NCBI GenBank assembly: GCA_963797535.1
Contig: CAWCPQ010000001.1
Location: forward strand, 1,302,001 to 1,366,000
Origin: JAWWOL01 sp963797535
GTDB taxonomy: Bacteria; Actinomycetota; Actinomycetes; JAWWOL01
Reading direction: 5' to 3'
DNA: 64,000 bases
This document shows positions 50,930 to 60,399 of the stretch, piece after piece. Numbering within the stretch: the stretch's first letter is position 1; the number at the start of each line of letters is the position of its first letter. The notes under the pieces were generated by a model, which did not search any database, was not told the DNA's origin, and saw only the letters and a program-made list of their open reading frames with translations. A program made the position numbers and the translations under genes.

Positions 50930-51094
50930 ATGCACGGGGCGCTTGCGCTGGAGGGCCAAGTCGTGGCGGAGGGTCTTCCCGGGCCGGACTTTGCCCGCCA
51001 CAAGCTCGCAGTCGACCCGCCGGACCACACCCCGGCTCGGACGGCTCGTGTCGTCCGCCCTCTCGCCGCGTACGGTCCGAGCCTGCCGAGCTGA
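50930..51094 (+). CDS. Short unassigned frame, possibly a gene fragment
   Basis: 54 codons from ATG 50930 to TGA 51094 in typical GC-rich codon use. The stretch HKLAVDPPDHTPARTARVV recalls the segment before the I-helix region of bacterial cytochromes P450 (AVDPPEHTRLR), but nothing else of a P450 is present. It follows the DsrE gene by 18 bases. It may be a remnant or a small gene; support is weak. Confidence 0.25.
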   Translation: MHGALALEGQVVAEGLPGPDFARHKLAVDPPDHTPARTARVVRPLAAYGPSLPS

Positions 51095-51136
51095 GGCGAG
51101 TCCCATGACGACTGTCTCCTTGTATCGTCGCCGATC

Positions 51137-52541
51137 GTGACCATGAGCTCGTTGAGCACGGACTACCTGGTCGTCGGGGCCGGTGCCATGGGCATGGCCT
51201 TCACCGACGCGTTGATCGACCATGCCGACGTGCACGTGACCCTCGTCGACCGCCGGTTCGCCGCCGGCGGCCACTGGCAGGACGCGTACCCCTTCGTTCA
51301 GCTGCACCAGGCCTCGCAGTTCTACGGGGTCGCCTCGACCGTTCTCGGCGGCGGGTCGATGCAGACCGTCGGGCCGGAGACGGGCCTGCACGAACGGGCT
51401 CGGCGAGCCGAGATCCAGAGCTACTACGACACCGTCCTGCACGACCGGTTCGTCGGCTCCGGGCGGGTCACGTTTCTCGGTGGGAGCGACTACCGGGGCG
51501 ACGGCGGCGTGCACCTCGTCACGTCCCGGGTGTCGAACGAGACGGTGCAGGTCGCCGTGCGCCGACGGGTCGTCGACGCGACCTACCTCTCGCCGACGAT
51601 TCCCGCAACCACGCCGCCCCCCTTCGGTGTCGCCGACGGTGCCCGTGTCGTCGCCGTCAACCAGCTGGCCACGCTCGTCGAGGCACCGCAGCGGTACGTC
51701 ATCGTCGGATCCGGCAAGACCGCGACGGACGGGATCATCTGGTTGCTCCGCAACGGCGTCGATCCCGCGCGCATCACCTGGGTGCGACCGCGTGAGCCGT
51801 GGATGCTCAACCGTGCGGCCGTCCAACCGGACCCGGTCGTCGGGTTGGAGCTGACCGCGAACACGATGGCAGCGGCAGCCGGCGCGGAGTCGCTGGACGA
51901 CCTGTTCTTGCGGCTCGAGGCTGCCGGGGTCATGCAACGCATCGACCCCGACCTGACGCCCACGATGGCCAAGGCGCCCACCCTTGGCCGGTGGGAGCTC
52001 GACCTGCTCCGTACGGTCGAGGACGTCGTACGGCTCGGCCACATCGAGCACGTCACCGCGCATGAGCTGGTGATGGAACGCGGAGTCGTGCCGCTGAGCC
52101 CCGGCTCGCTCGTGGTGCACTGTGCGGCCGTCGGGACTTCGCCGACCACCGCTGGTCCCGCTGTGGGAGCCCGACCGGATCCGGCTGCAGACGATCAGGG
52201 CCGGGTTTCCCTGCTTCTGCGCTGCGCTGGCCGGCTATGTCGAGGCCACCCGAGACGACGACCGGGAACGCAACCGGCTGTGTCCGCCCAACTCCTACTC
52301 CGACGGCCTCGCCGACTGGGCGCGGATGCAGGCCCGTGGCGCGATGGCGTCCCGCGCCTACAACGGCGAGCCCGACATCGGCACCTGGGCCAACCAGTGC
52401 GCGCTGAACCCGGCGAAGATCGAGCCGGCCCAGCGCGACCTGCCGGCGGTGCGGCAAGCGGCGGCGAGGGTGGCTGCCGTCAATGACGCAGGCCTCGCGC
52501 GACTGTCAGCTCTCGCCGTCCCCCACCTCAGGGAACCTTGA
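51137..52541 (+). pseudogene. FAD/NAD(P)-binding monooxygenase-like protein, frameshifted
   Basis: About 467-aa flavoprotein after correction. The first dinucleotide site is LVVGAGAMGMAFTDAL, the second VIVGSGKTATDGIIWLL; a flavin-monooxygenase-like middle HWQDAYPFVQLHQASQFYGV follows the first. A surplus base near 52130 (GCGGCCG) shifts the C-terminal part, which continues as SGLRRPPLVPLWEPDRIRLQ and ends at 52541. Starts at GTG 51137 or ATG 51143. The substrate is unknown; no pathway genes adjoin. The 3' end overlaps the convergent kinase gene by 14 bases. Confidence 0.82.
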
Positions 52542-53409
52542 TTCGCGCGGCGCCAGCCTTGGTCCGTACCTTCAGCTCCTTGATCTTGGTCCGCTCGCCA
52601 CCGTCGAGCTCGTAGAGCACCCGACGGTCGGTCTGCACAACGATCCGCCGACCACGGGTGATCTCGACGAACGGCGACCGCGCCGCCTTCCCCAGGGCGG
52701 TCCGGCCGAGCGCCCGACTCCAGTCGAGCAGACTGTCGGCGGTGATCACTCCGACGTCGAGGCAGCCGTCATCGGGGCGGGCATCGGGGAAGGCCTCGAT
52801 GCCGCCGGTCAGCTGACCCATGTTGCCGATCAGCACGCAGCCGGACTGCCCGTTGAAGAAGCGCTTGCCATCCACGTCGACCTTGGCCCGGAACCGGGAC
52901 GCATTGATGTTCCGCGCCCCGGTCCACACGTAGGCGAGCCGGCCCAACGCATCCTTGAGACGACCGTCAGCGTCCTTGATCATCTTGGCGTCGAGCCCGA
53001 TGCCCGCCATGACCCCGAAGTGCTCACCATTGACGCGCCCCAGATCGATCCGGCGCTCCTTGCCGTTCAAAGCGACCTCGACGGCGTCCGCCACGCTCTT
53101 TTTCGGGATCCCCAGATTGGAGGCGAAGAGGTTGCCGGTGCCCGCGGGCAGGATCGCCAGCGCCACGTCCGAGCCGGCAAGGGTGTCCAGGCATCGTTGT
53201 ACCGACCCGTCCCCGCCCCAGATCAGGATCAGGTCTGCTCCGCGCTTGACCGCCTTGCCGACCGCCTTGGGGACGAACCGGCTCTTGGGTACGGGGAACC
53301 ACATCGCGTCCGACTGACCGCGTTCGGCGAGGGCGGCACGCAGCTCATCGAGGCCGCCGCCCATCGTCTTGCCTTCGTGCGCGATGACGGCGATACGGCT
53401 CACTGACAT
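52528..53409 (-). CDS. Diacylglycerol kinase-family lipid kinase
   Basis: 293-aa kinase. The catalytic motif ILIWGGDGSVQRCLDTL and ILPAGTGNLFASNLGIPK (the GTGN nucleotide/lipid signature) are present, with GRVNGEHFGVMAGIGLDAKM and DDGCLDVGVITADSL further on. It phosphorylates diacylglycerol or a related lipid alcohol. ATG at 53409 is preferred; the longer frame to 53508 is not needed. It is divergent from a PAP2 phosphatase, which would perform the reverse reaction. Confidence 0.88.
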   Translation of the reverse strand: MSVSRIAVIAHEGKTMGGGLDELRAALAERGQSDAMWFPVPKSRFVPKAVGKAVKRGADLILIWGGDGSVQRCLDTLAGSDVALAILPAGTGNLFASNLGIPKKSVADAVEVALNGKERRIDLGRVNGEHFGVMAGIGLDAKMIKDADGRLKDALGRLAYVWTGARNINASRFRAKVDVDGKRFFNGQSGCVLIGNMGQLTGGIEAFPDARPDDGCLDVGVITADSLLDWSRALGRTALGKAARSPFVEITRGRRIVVQTDRRVLYELDGGERTKIKELKVRTKAGAARIKVP

Positions 53410-53537
53410 GACCCTTCGTTGGCGGATGACACCTTGAGCCCGGCCCATCCCCGATACCGAGGGTGAGCAAACAGTGAGTGTCGGACTGGCGGGGCGGGGG
53501 TAGGCCAACGCGCAGTTCCCGACCCTTGGAGGCGGTC

Positions 53538-54353
53538 ATGAGTGTCGCCGCACAGCGTGCCGCCGAGGCACCTCGACGGTCCCTGAGCCTTGCTCTCGCC
53601 GTGCGTCTCGTTGTCGGCGCCGTCATCCTCGGTGCCTGCCTTGTCGGCGCCGGTTTGCTCATCACTCACGCCTCGTCCTGGTGGCCTCGTACGGACGGCG
53701 GCATCGACCGTTGGTTCGTCCGGCACCGAGCACACGACTGGAACGACACCACGTTCGTCGGCAGCAACCTGGCGCAGACCCAGACCGCGATCGCCGTAGC
53801 GGTCGTCGCGTTCTTCGCGCTGCGCGTCTGGCTGGGGCGCTGGTACGAGTCGGTCGTGCTTGTCGTAGCCCTCGCCGGCGAGGTCGTCATCTTCCTGACC
53901 GTCGTAGCCATCGTGCATCGGCCGCGGCCGCCGGTGACGCGCCTCGATGCAGCCCCGCCGACGTCGAGCTTCCCGTCCGGCCACACCGCAGCAGCGGTCA
54001 CGGTGTACGGGTTCCTCGCGTACCTGCTCTGGCGCTACCTGGCGAAGCGTTGGCTGGCAGCGGTGCTGTGCACGGTGCTGATCGCGCTGCCGTTCGCCGT
54101 CGGCCTCTCGCGGCTGTACCGGGGAGCGCACTACCCGAGCGACGTCATCGCCGGCGCCGTGCTGGGTCTCGTATGGCTCACCTTCGTCATCATCACGCTG
54201 CTTCCGACTGCAGCCAGACCTGAACCCACTCCCGAACGGACGACCGACACGCTGTCGAAACCGGGGTCAGGGCGGAGCGGTGAAGCGGTAGCCGGCACCG
54301 CGCACCGTTTGCAGGTTGCCGGCACTGTCGCCGAGCTTCGGGCTTCGACCTGA
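53538..54353 (+). CDS. PAP2-family membrane phosphatase
   Basis: 271-aa protein with five or six membrane segments. The three PAP2 active-site motifs are present: IVHRPRPPVTRLD, TSSFPSGHTAAAVTV and GLSRLYRGAHYPSDVIAG. Ribosome site GGAGG precedes the ATG. The last 25-30 residues (GRSGEAVAGTAHRLQVAGTV) do not belong to the family: they are read from DNA that on the other strand encodes the end of a response regulator, so the original stop has probably been lost by a rearrangement. Confidence 0.85.
   Translation: MSVAAQRAAEAPRRSLSLALAVRLVVGAVILGACLVGAGLLITHASSWWPRTDGGIDRWFVRHRAHDWNDTTFVGSNLAQTQTAIAVAVVAFFALRVWLGRWYESVVLVVALAGEVVIFLTVVAIVHRPRPPVTRLDAAPPTSSFPSGHTAAAVTVYGFLAYLLWRYLAKRWLAAVLCTVLIALPFAVGLSRLYRGAHYPSDVIAGAVLGLVWLTFVIITLLPTAARPEPTPERTTDTLSKPGSGRSGEAVAGTAHRLQVAGTVAELRAST
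54267..54345 (-). pseudogene. C-terminal fragment of an OmpR-family response regulator
   Basis: Read leftwards, the minus strand gives SPKLGDSAGNLQTVRGAGY and RFTAPP then TGA, the characteristic end of an OmpR/PhoB winged helix (LRxKLG..., VRGxGYRF). Everything upstream of this is missing at the junction near 54345. Only about 24 codons remain, overlapping the PAP2 C-terminus in antisense. Confidence 0.75.
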
Positions 54354-54686
54354 TGGGCCTGCTGGACACCCTTCACGACCTCGGCGACCCGGCCGCCGCG
54401 CTGGCCCACGCCCGGAAGGCGCTCCCTCCCGACGGCGCCGTCCTGGTGGGGGGACCGAACGCGGCCGCGGCTACGCACCGAACCTGGCAACCCGCTGGCC
54501 GCGCTCAACTAGGCGGCGTCCACCTTCCAGTGCACGCCGGGCGCTCCGGTCCAGCCCGGCGGGGTCGCGCTCGGCGCCCAGGCCTCGACCGCTGCGGTAC
54601 GGCAATTGGCCGACGACGCCGGCTTCAGCCGGTTCCGGCAGGTCACCCAGACCCCGGTCAACGTCGTCCTCGAGCTCCGGCCATAA
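54346..54686 (+). pseudogene. C-terminal fragment of a SAM-dependent methyltransferase
   Basis: The plus strand reads FDLMGLLDTLHDLGDPAAAL then HARKALPPDGAVLV, changes frame before NPLAALN, hits TAG (54510-54512) where the family has Tyr, and continues AASTFQCTPGAPVQPGGVAL and DDAGFSRFRQVTQTPVNVVL to TAA at 54684-54686. The N-terminal half is missing. At least one frameshift and one nonsense codon mark it as a dead remnant. Confidence 0.8.
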
Positions 54687-54787
54687 GCGGGCTCTCGTCG
54701 CCCCGGAGCCCGGCGGCAACTCCCCGCCGGACTCCAGCGGACCCACTGCTCAGGTCCAGTCCGCCGTCGGATGAACCATCGGAGTAG

Positions 54788-55549
54788 TTAGCGGAGACCA
54801 GCCTTCGTCCCAGACCTCGCGTTCCCAGCCGCAGCTCGCGATGCAGTCGGGTCGACGCCCTCCTCCAGGACCTGCGGCACTCGCTGCCCGCGGTCGCGGC
54901 GCCACGTCTCGAACGCCACCACGGTCACCGCCAGCAAACCGGCACCGATGAGCCATGCCCCCACTACATCGCTGACGTAGTGCACGCCCAGGGCCACCCG
55001 GGAGAACCCCACCAGGAGGACGAAGACGGCGCCAACCGCCCAAACCGCTGGGCGCCAATGCCGCGGAACCACGGGCAGCAAGAGCAGCACGAAGACACCA
55101 ACAATGACGAATGAGTTCAGCGCGTGACCCGAGGGGAAGGAGTAGCCGCCGGCCGAGGCCACTGGATCCGGGAGGACTGGTCGACTGCGCTCCACGACGT
55201 CCTTGAGGACGAAGCCGAGGACGCCAGCCACCACGACCGTCGTCGCCGCCCAAAGTGCCAGACGCCGCTGGCGACGCACGATCAAGACGACAACGACGCC
55301 AGCAGCGATGGCTCGCAGAACCCACGGAGCAAGGACGGTGCTGACTCCCTGGAGAAAGCCGACGGCGTGCGGCTTGCCGACTGCCCAGGAGTGGAGATCG
55401 TGAGCTGCGCTGTTGTCGAGCCGGTGCAGCGGAGCCCAGCCATGTGTGGCGGCATAGGCGAGGACCGCCACGGGCACCGCGGCCGCCAGGAACGCTGCGG
55501 ACGCGGACACAAGACGACGTTCGAGGCGGATATCACCGATGGTGAGCAT
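54788..55549 (-). CDS. PAP2-family membrane phosphatase (second copy)
   Basis: 253-aa membrane protein with six segments and all three PAP2 motifs: KDVVERSRPVLPDP, GGYSFPSGHALNSFVIV and GFSRVALGVHYVSDVVGAW. It is closer to the undecaprenyl-diphosphate/phosphatidate phosphatase pattern than the first copy at 53538, and the two are not recent duplicates judging by their loops. ATG at 55549 follows the region of a broken nucleotidyltransferase gene on the same strand. Confidence 0.87.
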   Translation of the reverse strand: MLTIGDIRLERRLVSASAAFLAAAVPVAVLAYAATHGWAPLHRLDNSAAHDLHSWAVGKPHAVGFLQGVSTVLAPWVLRAIAAGVVVVLIVRRQRRLALWAATTVVVAGVLGFVLKDVVERSRPVLPDPVASAGGYSFPSGHALNSFVIVGVFVLLLLPVVPRHWRPAVWAVGAVFVLLVGFSRVALGVHYVSDVVGAWLIGAGLLAVTVVAFETWRRDRGQRVPQVLEEGVDPTASRAAAGNARSGTKAGLR

Positions 55550-55681
55550 GGGAATTCGCTACCCGACCGCTCGACTCAACAAACGAAGCAGGCATGGACT
55601 GGCTCCCGTCGAAGCAGGCCTACCGACCGCACATCGGGTACGCCGGCGATCGCATCGCGCAGGCATGAACAGGATGCCGGC

Positions 55682-56516
55682 TCAGTCATTGGACAGGGCG
55701 TCCTTGGCCCGGTCCAACATCGACGCGAACGGCGGCGAGCGGACCCCTGACCCAGGTCGAGACGCGGCCGGACCTCCCGGCGGGGTGAGGTCAGGTGCCT
55801 CTCCTCGTCGTAGACGAGCGGGAGCATTCGGCGAGCGAGCGCCAACTCGTCCTTGAACGACGCGCCGTGCGCGTAGATCGCCACGAGCAGACCGTGCACA
55901 CCTGGATCGAGGTCTGCGATCCGTGCCGGCCGCCGCTTCGTCGGAGGCGTCCACTGCCCGCGCAGATCGAAGAACGTCGCCGTAGGTCGATGACCCGCTC
56001 GTGCAGGACCATGCGGGCGGCCGCCGGGTCGTCCGCGGCGAGCCCCGCCGCAGCGCCGAGCCGGTCCTCGGACGCCCAGCGCCACCACGCCCGCCGAGCC
56101 TCATCCATCGGCGGCTTGCCAGTGGCCAGCATCTCCGCCGCGTGGTCCCGCACCCGCGCCGCAGCGCCGTCCGGGTCGTACAGAATCTCGGCCAGCTGCC
56201 AGAAGTCCGCTGCCTGGTCGCGGTTGTCCATGGCGTAGCCGATGGCGACCGACTCGCTCCACCGGAGCAGCTCGAACTTCTGCCCATCGCGGTCGGCGAA
56301 CCCCATCTCGAACTGATCGCGCTCGCCGAGGATCACCAAGTCGACGTCACTGTCAGCTCGGGCATTGCCGCGGGCATGAGACCCGAACAGGATGATGCCC
56401 CGCACCGCGGGGTCCGCCGCGAGCTCATCGACGAACCGCTGGATGGCCTCGTGATCCGGCGAACCTAGCGCAGCTGACGGCTTCGGCCCGGTTGGATCCT
56501 GAGACGTCGTCAGCAC
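55682..56516 (-). pseudogene. Nucleotidyltransferase-domain protein, frameshifted
   Basis: The N-terminal part (ATG 56516) has the minimal nucleotidyltransferase signature IILFGSHARGNARADSDVDL and a following helical domain to VLHERVIDL. A missing base near 55980-55988 shifts the continuation, TATFFDLRGQWTPPTKRRPA then ALARRMLPLVYDEERHLT, into a second frame. A further shift would be needed to end with FASMLDRAKDALSND at 55682. The fold occurs in antibiotic-modifying and HEPN/MNT-type enzymes; function unknown. Confidence 0.7.
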
Positions 56517-56535
56517 GAGTAGTGATCACCCGGTC

Positions 56536-56563
56536 GGCCCGGCCCTCTCGCGAGGGCCGGGCC
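56536..56563 (-). terminator. 12-bp hairpin after nrdJ
   Basis: GGCCCGGCCCTC pairs perfectly with GAGGGCCGGGCC around the loop TCGC. It is 39 bases downstream of the nrdJ stop on the minus strand and ahead of the nucleotidyltransferase gene. Confidence 0.85.
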
Positions 56564-56602
56564 AACGGGGCCGTTCTCAAGATCGTCTTGTCGCCAAGTG
56601 CA

Positions 56603-59451
56603 TCAGCTGCAGCCGCTGGTGCTCCCGCAGGACTCGCAGACGTAGCAGCTGCCGGCTGGGCGCATCTTGACTCCGCAGGTGAAGCACAGCGGAGCGTCGA
56701 CGGCCGTGTTGCCGGTGATCGGTGAGGCACCGTCGAAGTCACCACCGGTCTGCGGCAGTCGGGTCGGCAGGAGTCTCCACCAGCGCGCGACTTCTCGATC
56801 GGCGCCGACTGGGACAGTGCCTCTGCGTCGAAGTCGTCCTCGGTCACTGCCGGCGCTTCGTACGAGCCGGTCTGCACGGCACGGGTCCGCTCGTCGGCGG
56901 TGTAGATGCCGTAGCTGGCCCTGGTGTCGTAGTCGAGGTAGTCCAGCGCGAGGCGACGGAAGATGTAGTCCATCACCGACTGCGCCATGCGGATGTCGGC
57001 GTCGTCGGTCATGCCGGCGGGCTCGAAGCGCATGTTGGTGAACTTCTCGACGTAGGCCTCGAGCGGCACGCCGTACTGCAGGCCGATCGAGATGGCGATC
57101 GAGAAGGCGTCCATCACGCCGGCCAGGGTCGAGCCCTGCTTGCCCAGCTTGAGGAAGATCTCGCCGAGGCCGTCGTCGGGGTAGGAGCCGGCGGTCATGT
57201 AACCCTCGGCACCCGCCACCGAGAACGAGGTGGTGCGCGACGGCCGCGACTTCGGCAGCCGCTTGCGGACCGGACGGTGCTCGGCCACGGCAGCGACCGC
57301 CGCTGCGATCTCGCCAGCGGTCGCCTCGGGCTTGGCCTTGGCGTCGGACAGCGGCTGGCCGACCTTGCAGTTGTCGCGGTAGATCGCGAGCGCCTTCAGG
57401 CCGTACTTCCAGCCCTCGAAGTAGATCCGCTCGACCTCGTCGACGCTGGTGTCGGCCGGCATGTTGACCGTCTTGGAGATGGCGCCGGAGATGAACGGCT
57501 GGACCGCCGCCATCATCCGGACGTGGCCGATCGGGCTGATCGAGCGCTCGCCCATCGCGCAGTCGAACACCTCGTAGTGCTCGAGCTTGAGGCCCGGGGC
57601 GTCGATGACGTGGCCGTGCTCGGCGATGTAGCCGACGATCGCCTCGACCTGCTCCTCGAGGTAGCCGAGCTTGCGCAGCGCCCGCGGGATCGTCTGGTTG
57701 ACGATCTGCATCGAGCCGCCGCCGACCAGCTTCTTGGACTTGACCAGCGAGAAGTCCGGCTCGATGCCGGTCGTGTCGCAGTCCATCATGAAGCCGATGG
57801 TGCCGGTCGGCGCGAGCACCGAGGCCTGGGCGTTGCGGAAGCCGGCCTTCTCGCCAATGGTCAGCGCACCCTGCCACGCCTTGTGGGCCGCGTGCAGGAT
57901 CCGAGCGTCGTCAGCCGCGATCGAACGCACGTCGTCGTTGGCGGACGCGTGCTTGCGGATGACCCGGTTGTGGGCAGCCTCGTTGCGGGCGTAGCCCTCG
58001 TACGGGCCGACGACGCCGGCCAGCTCGGCCGAACGCTTGTAGGCCGTGCCGGTCATCAGCGAGGTGATCGCCGCGGCGACCGCGCGGCCACCGTCGGAGT
58101 CGTAAGCGTGCCCGGTCGCCATCAGCAGCGCGCCGAGGTTGGCGAAGCCGATGCCAAGCTGACGGAACTTGCGGGTGGTGTCGCCGATCGCCTCGGTCGG
58201 GAAGTCGGCGAAGCAGATCGAGATGTCCATCGCGGTGATGATGATCTCGACGGCCTTGCCGAACTTGTCCGTGTCGAAGGTGTCGTCGTCGCGCAGGAAC
58301 TTGAGCAGGTTGAGCGAGGCGAGGTTGCAGCTGGAGTTGTCGAGGTGCATGTACTCGCTGCACGGGTTGGACGCGGTGATCCGGCCCGACTCCGGGCAGG
58401 TGTGCCAGTCGTTGATGGTGCCGTCGTACTGGATGCCGGGGTCGGCGCAGTCCCACGCGGCCTGGGCGAGCTTGCGGAACAGCGACTTGGCGTCGACGGT
58501 CTCGATGACCTCACCGGTCGAGCGGGCCCGCAGACCGAACTCGGTGCCGTTCTCAACCGCACGCATGAATTCGTCGTTGACCCGGACCGAGTTGTTGGCG
58601 TTCTGGTACTGCACGGACACGATGTCCTTGCCGCCGAGATCCATGTCGTAGCCGGCGTCGCGCAGGACCCGAATCTTGTCCTCCTCGCGCGCCTTGGTCT
58701 CGATGAACTCCTCGATGTCCGGGTGGTCGACGTCGAGCACGACCATCTTGGCCGCGCGACGGGTCGCCCCACCGGACTTGATCGTGCCGGCGGACGCGTC
58801 GGCGCCGCGCATGAAGCTGACCGGGCCGGAGGCGGTGCCGCCGGAGGACAGCAGCTCCTTGGAGGAACGGATCCGGGACAGGTTGAGGCCGGCACCGGAG
58901 CCGCCCTTGAAGATCAGGCCCTCCTCGCGGTACCAGTTCAGGATCGAGTCCATCGTGTCGTCGACGGCCAGGATGAAGCAGGCCGAGACCTGCTGCGGCG
59001 ACGCGGTGCCGACGTTGAACCACACCGGTGAGTTGAAGCTGAAGATCTGGTGCACGAGCATGTAAGTCAGCTCGTGCTCGAAGATCTCCACCTCCTCCTC
59101 GGTGGCGAAGTAGGCGAAGTCGCGGCCGGCGGCGACGTACTTGCCGACTACCCGGTCGACCAGCTGCTTGAGGCTCCACTCCCGGGTCGGGCTGCCCACC
59201 GCACCACGGAAGTACTTCGTGGTGACGATGTTGATCGAGTTCAGCGACCAGAAGTCGGGGTACTCGACACCGCGCTGCTCGAAGTTGATGGAGCCGTCAC
59301 GCCAGTTGGTCATGACGACGTCGCGGCGCTCCCAGTTGATCTCGTCGTACGGGTGCACCCCAGCGGTCGTGTAGACCCGCTCCATCCGCAGCCGTGCTGC
59401 AGTCTTCGGTGCCGCCTTGCCCTGCGCGGCCCCGCTCACCGTCTCGGTCAT
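56603..59451 (-). pseudogene. nrdJ: B12-dependent (class II) ribonucleotide reductase, frameshifted near its C-terminus
   Basis: About 949 aa. Class II signatures: SPVWFNVGTASPQQVSACFI, KGGSGAGLNLSRIRSS, NPCSEYMHLDNSSCNLASLN and APTGTIGFMMDCDTTGIEPD. All catalytic regions are in one frame from ATG 59451 to about 56765. A missing base near 56757-56765 then changes frame; the correct end continues RLPQTGGDFDGASPITGN, APLCFTCGVKMRPAGSC and CESCGSTSGCS to the stop at 56603. That C-terminal Cys-rich tail re-reduces the active site, so as read the enzyme would lack it. It is the second gene after nrdR. Confidence 0.93.
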
Positions 59452-59561
59452 GTGTCGTCGTCCGTTCGTTCGGCAGTGCCTGATATGTCAACGTCGTGGC
59501 GGCCGGGATACGTCCCGGATCCGGGCTGTTTCAGTTGCATTTGTGCTGGGTTCTCGAGCGG

Positions 59562-60086
59562 CTACGGAGGTCCTGCACCGACCAGCGCAGGCGATGCACC
59601 GGTGACCGTCTCGCGGTCGGGCAGGACTTCCAGGTCGTGCATCGCCGCACCGCGCAGCAGGGCGATCTCGGCGGCGAAGTCGTCGAGCGAGCTGAAGCCG
59701 CGGTAGACGGAGGCGAAGCGCAGGTAGGCGACCTCGTCCAGGCGCTGCAGCGGAGCGAGGATGGCTCGGCCCACCTCGGCCGAGTCGATCTCGGCGCAGC
59801 CACTGGCGCGGACGGATTCCTCGACCTGCTGGGCCAGCAGGGCGAACGCGTCCTCGTCGACCGGGCGACCCTGGCAGGCCTTGCGCACACCGCTGATCAC
59901 CTTGGCCCGGCTGAACGGCTCGGTCACGCCGCTGCGCTTGACGACCGCCAGTGACGCGGTCTCGACGGTGGTGAACCGACGACCGCACTCGGGGCAGGAC
60001 CGGCGCCGGCGGATGGCGACACCGTCGTCGGCCTCACGGCTGTCGACGACCCGTGAATCGGGGTGCCGGCAGAAGGGGCAGTGCAC
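59562..60086 (-). CDS. nrdR: Transcriptional repressor NrdR
   Basis: 174-aa zinc-ribbon/ATP-cone regulator of ribonucleotide reductase genes. The zinc ribbon is HCPFCRHPDSRVVDSR with RRRSCPECGRRFTTVE; the ATP-cone contains VTEPFSRAKVISGVRKACQG and EVAYLRFASVYRGFSSLDDF. The length and GTG start at 60086 are normal. The tail after residue 150 (TVTGASPALVG) is variable. A NrdR-like box lies upstream at 60269-60285. It is followed on the same strand by nrdJ after 110 bases. Confidence 0.95.
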   Translation of the reverse strand: MHCPFCRHPDSRVVDSREADDGVAIRRRRSCPECGRRFTTVETASLAVVKRSGVTEPFSRAKVISGVRKACQGRPVDEDAFALLAQQVEESVRASGCAEIDSAEVGRAILAPLQRLDEVAYLRFASVYRGFSSLDDFAAEIALLRGAAMHDLEVLPDRETVTGASPALVGAGPP

Positions 60087-60268
60087 GGGAGGCCTCCGGT
60101 GAACGACGGTCGCGCTGCGCTCCAGCAGCGAGGTCCCGAGTCGAGCCGGTCACCGCGAAAGCCCGCTCAACTGGCCCAATCCGGGCCAATTGTGGACGCT
60201 TCTGTGGGTAACCCTGGGGACTTCGTGTGGAGAACTGGCACAACCTGTGGATGAATGACATCCATGTA

Positions 60269-60285
60269 ACTACTAGATGTTGTGT
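60269..60285 (-). promoter_or_regulatory. NrdR-box-like element upstream of nrdR
   Basis: On the minus strand ACACAACATCTAGTAGT matches the actinobacterial NrdR-box form (ACACnACATCTAGTnGT). It lies about 183 bases upstream of nrdR, in the 313-base gap to the LysM gene. I see only one clear box; a second at the usual two to three turns is not obvious, nor is a cobalamin riboswitch. Confidence 0.6.
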
Positions 60286-60399
60286 GAACCGTAAGCGGGT
60301 CGGCGGGCCAGTGCAAGGACTTCGGCAAAACTGCTGGAAAGTGCCAGGTCACCGGCTTGGAAGGCCGCGCACCCCCGGCGTGTCGCGGCCCGGAACCGG

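Noticed and set aside
56722..59031. A 769-codon open frame on the plus strand opposite nrdJ
   Set aside because: It is the antisense shadow of the highly biased nrdJ codons; its product is His/Asp/Val-rich low complexity without a fold, and nrdJ on the other strand is unmistakable.
60087..60268. Cobalamin riboswitch in the nrdR-nrdJ leader
   Set aside because: No B12-box-like GCCACTG sequence or matching arms seen.
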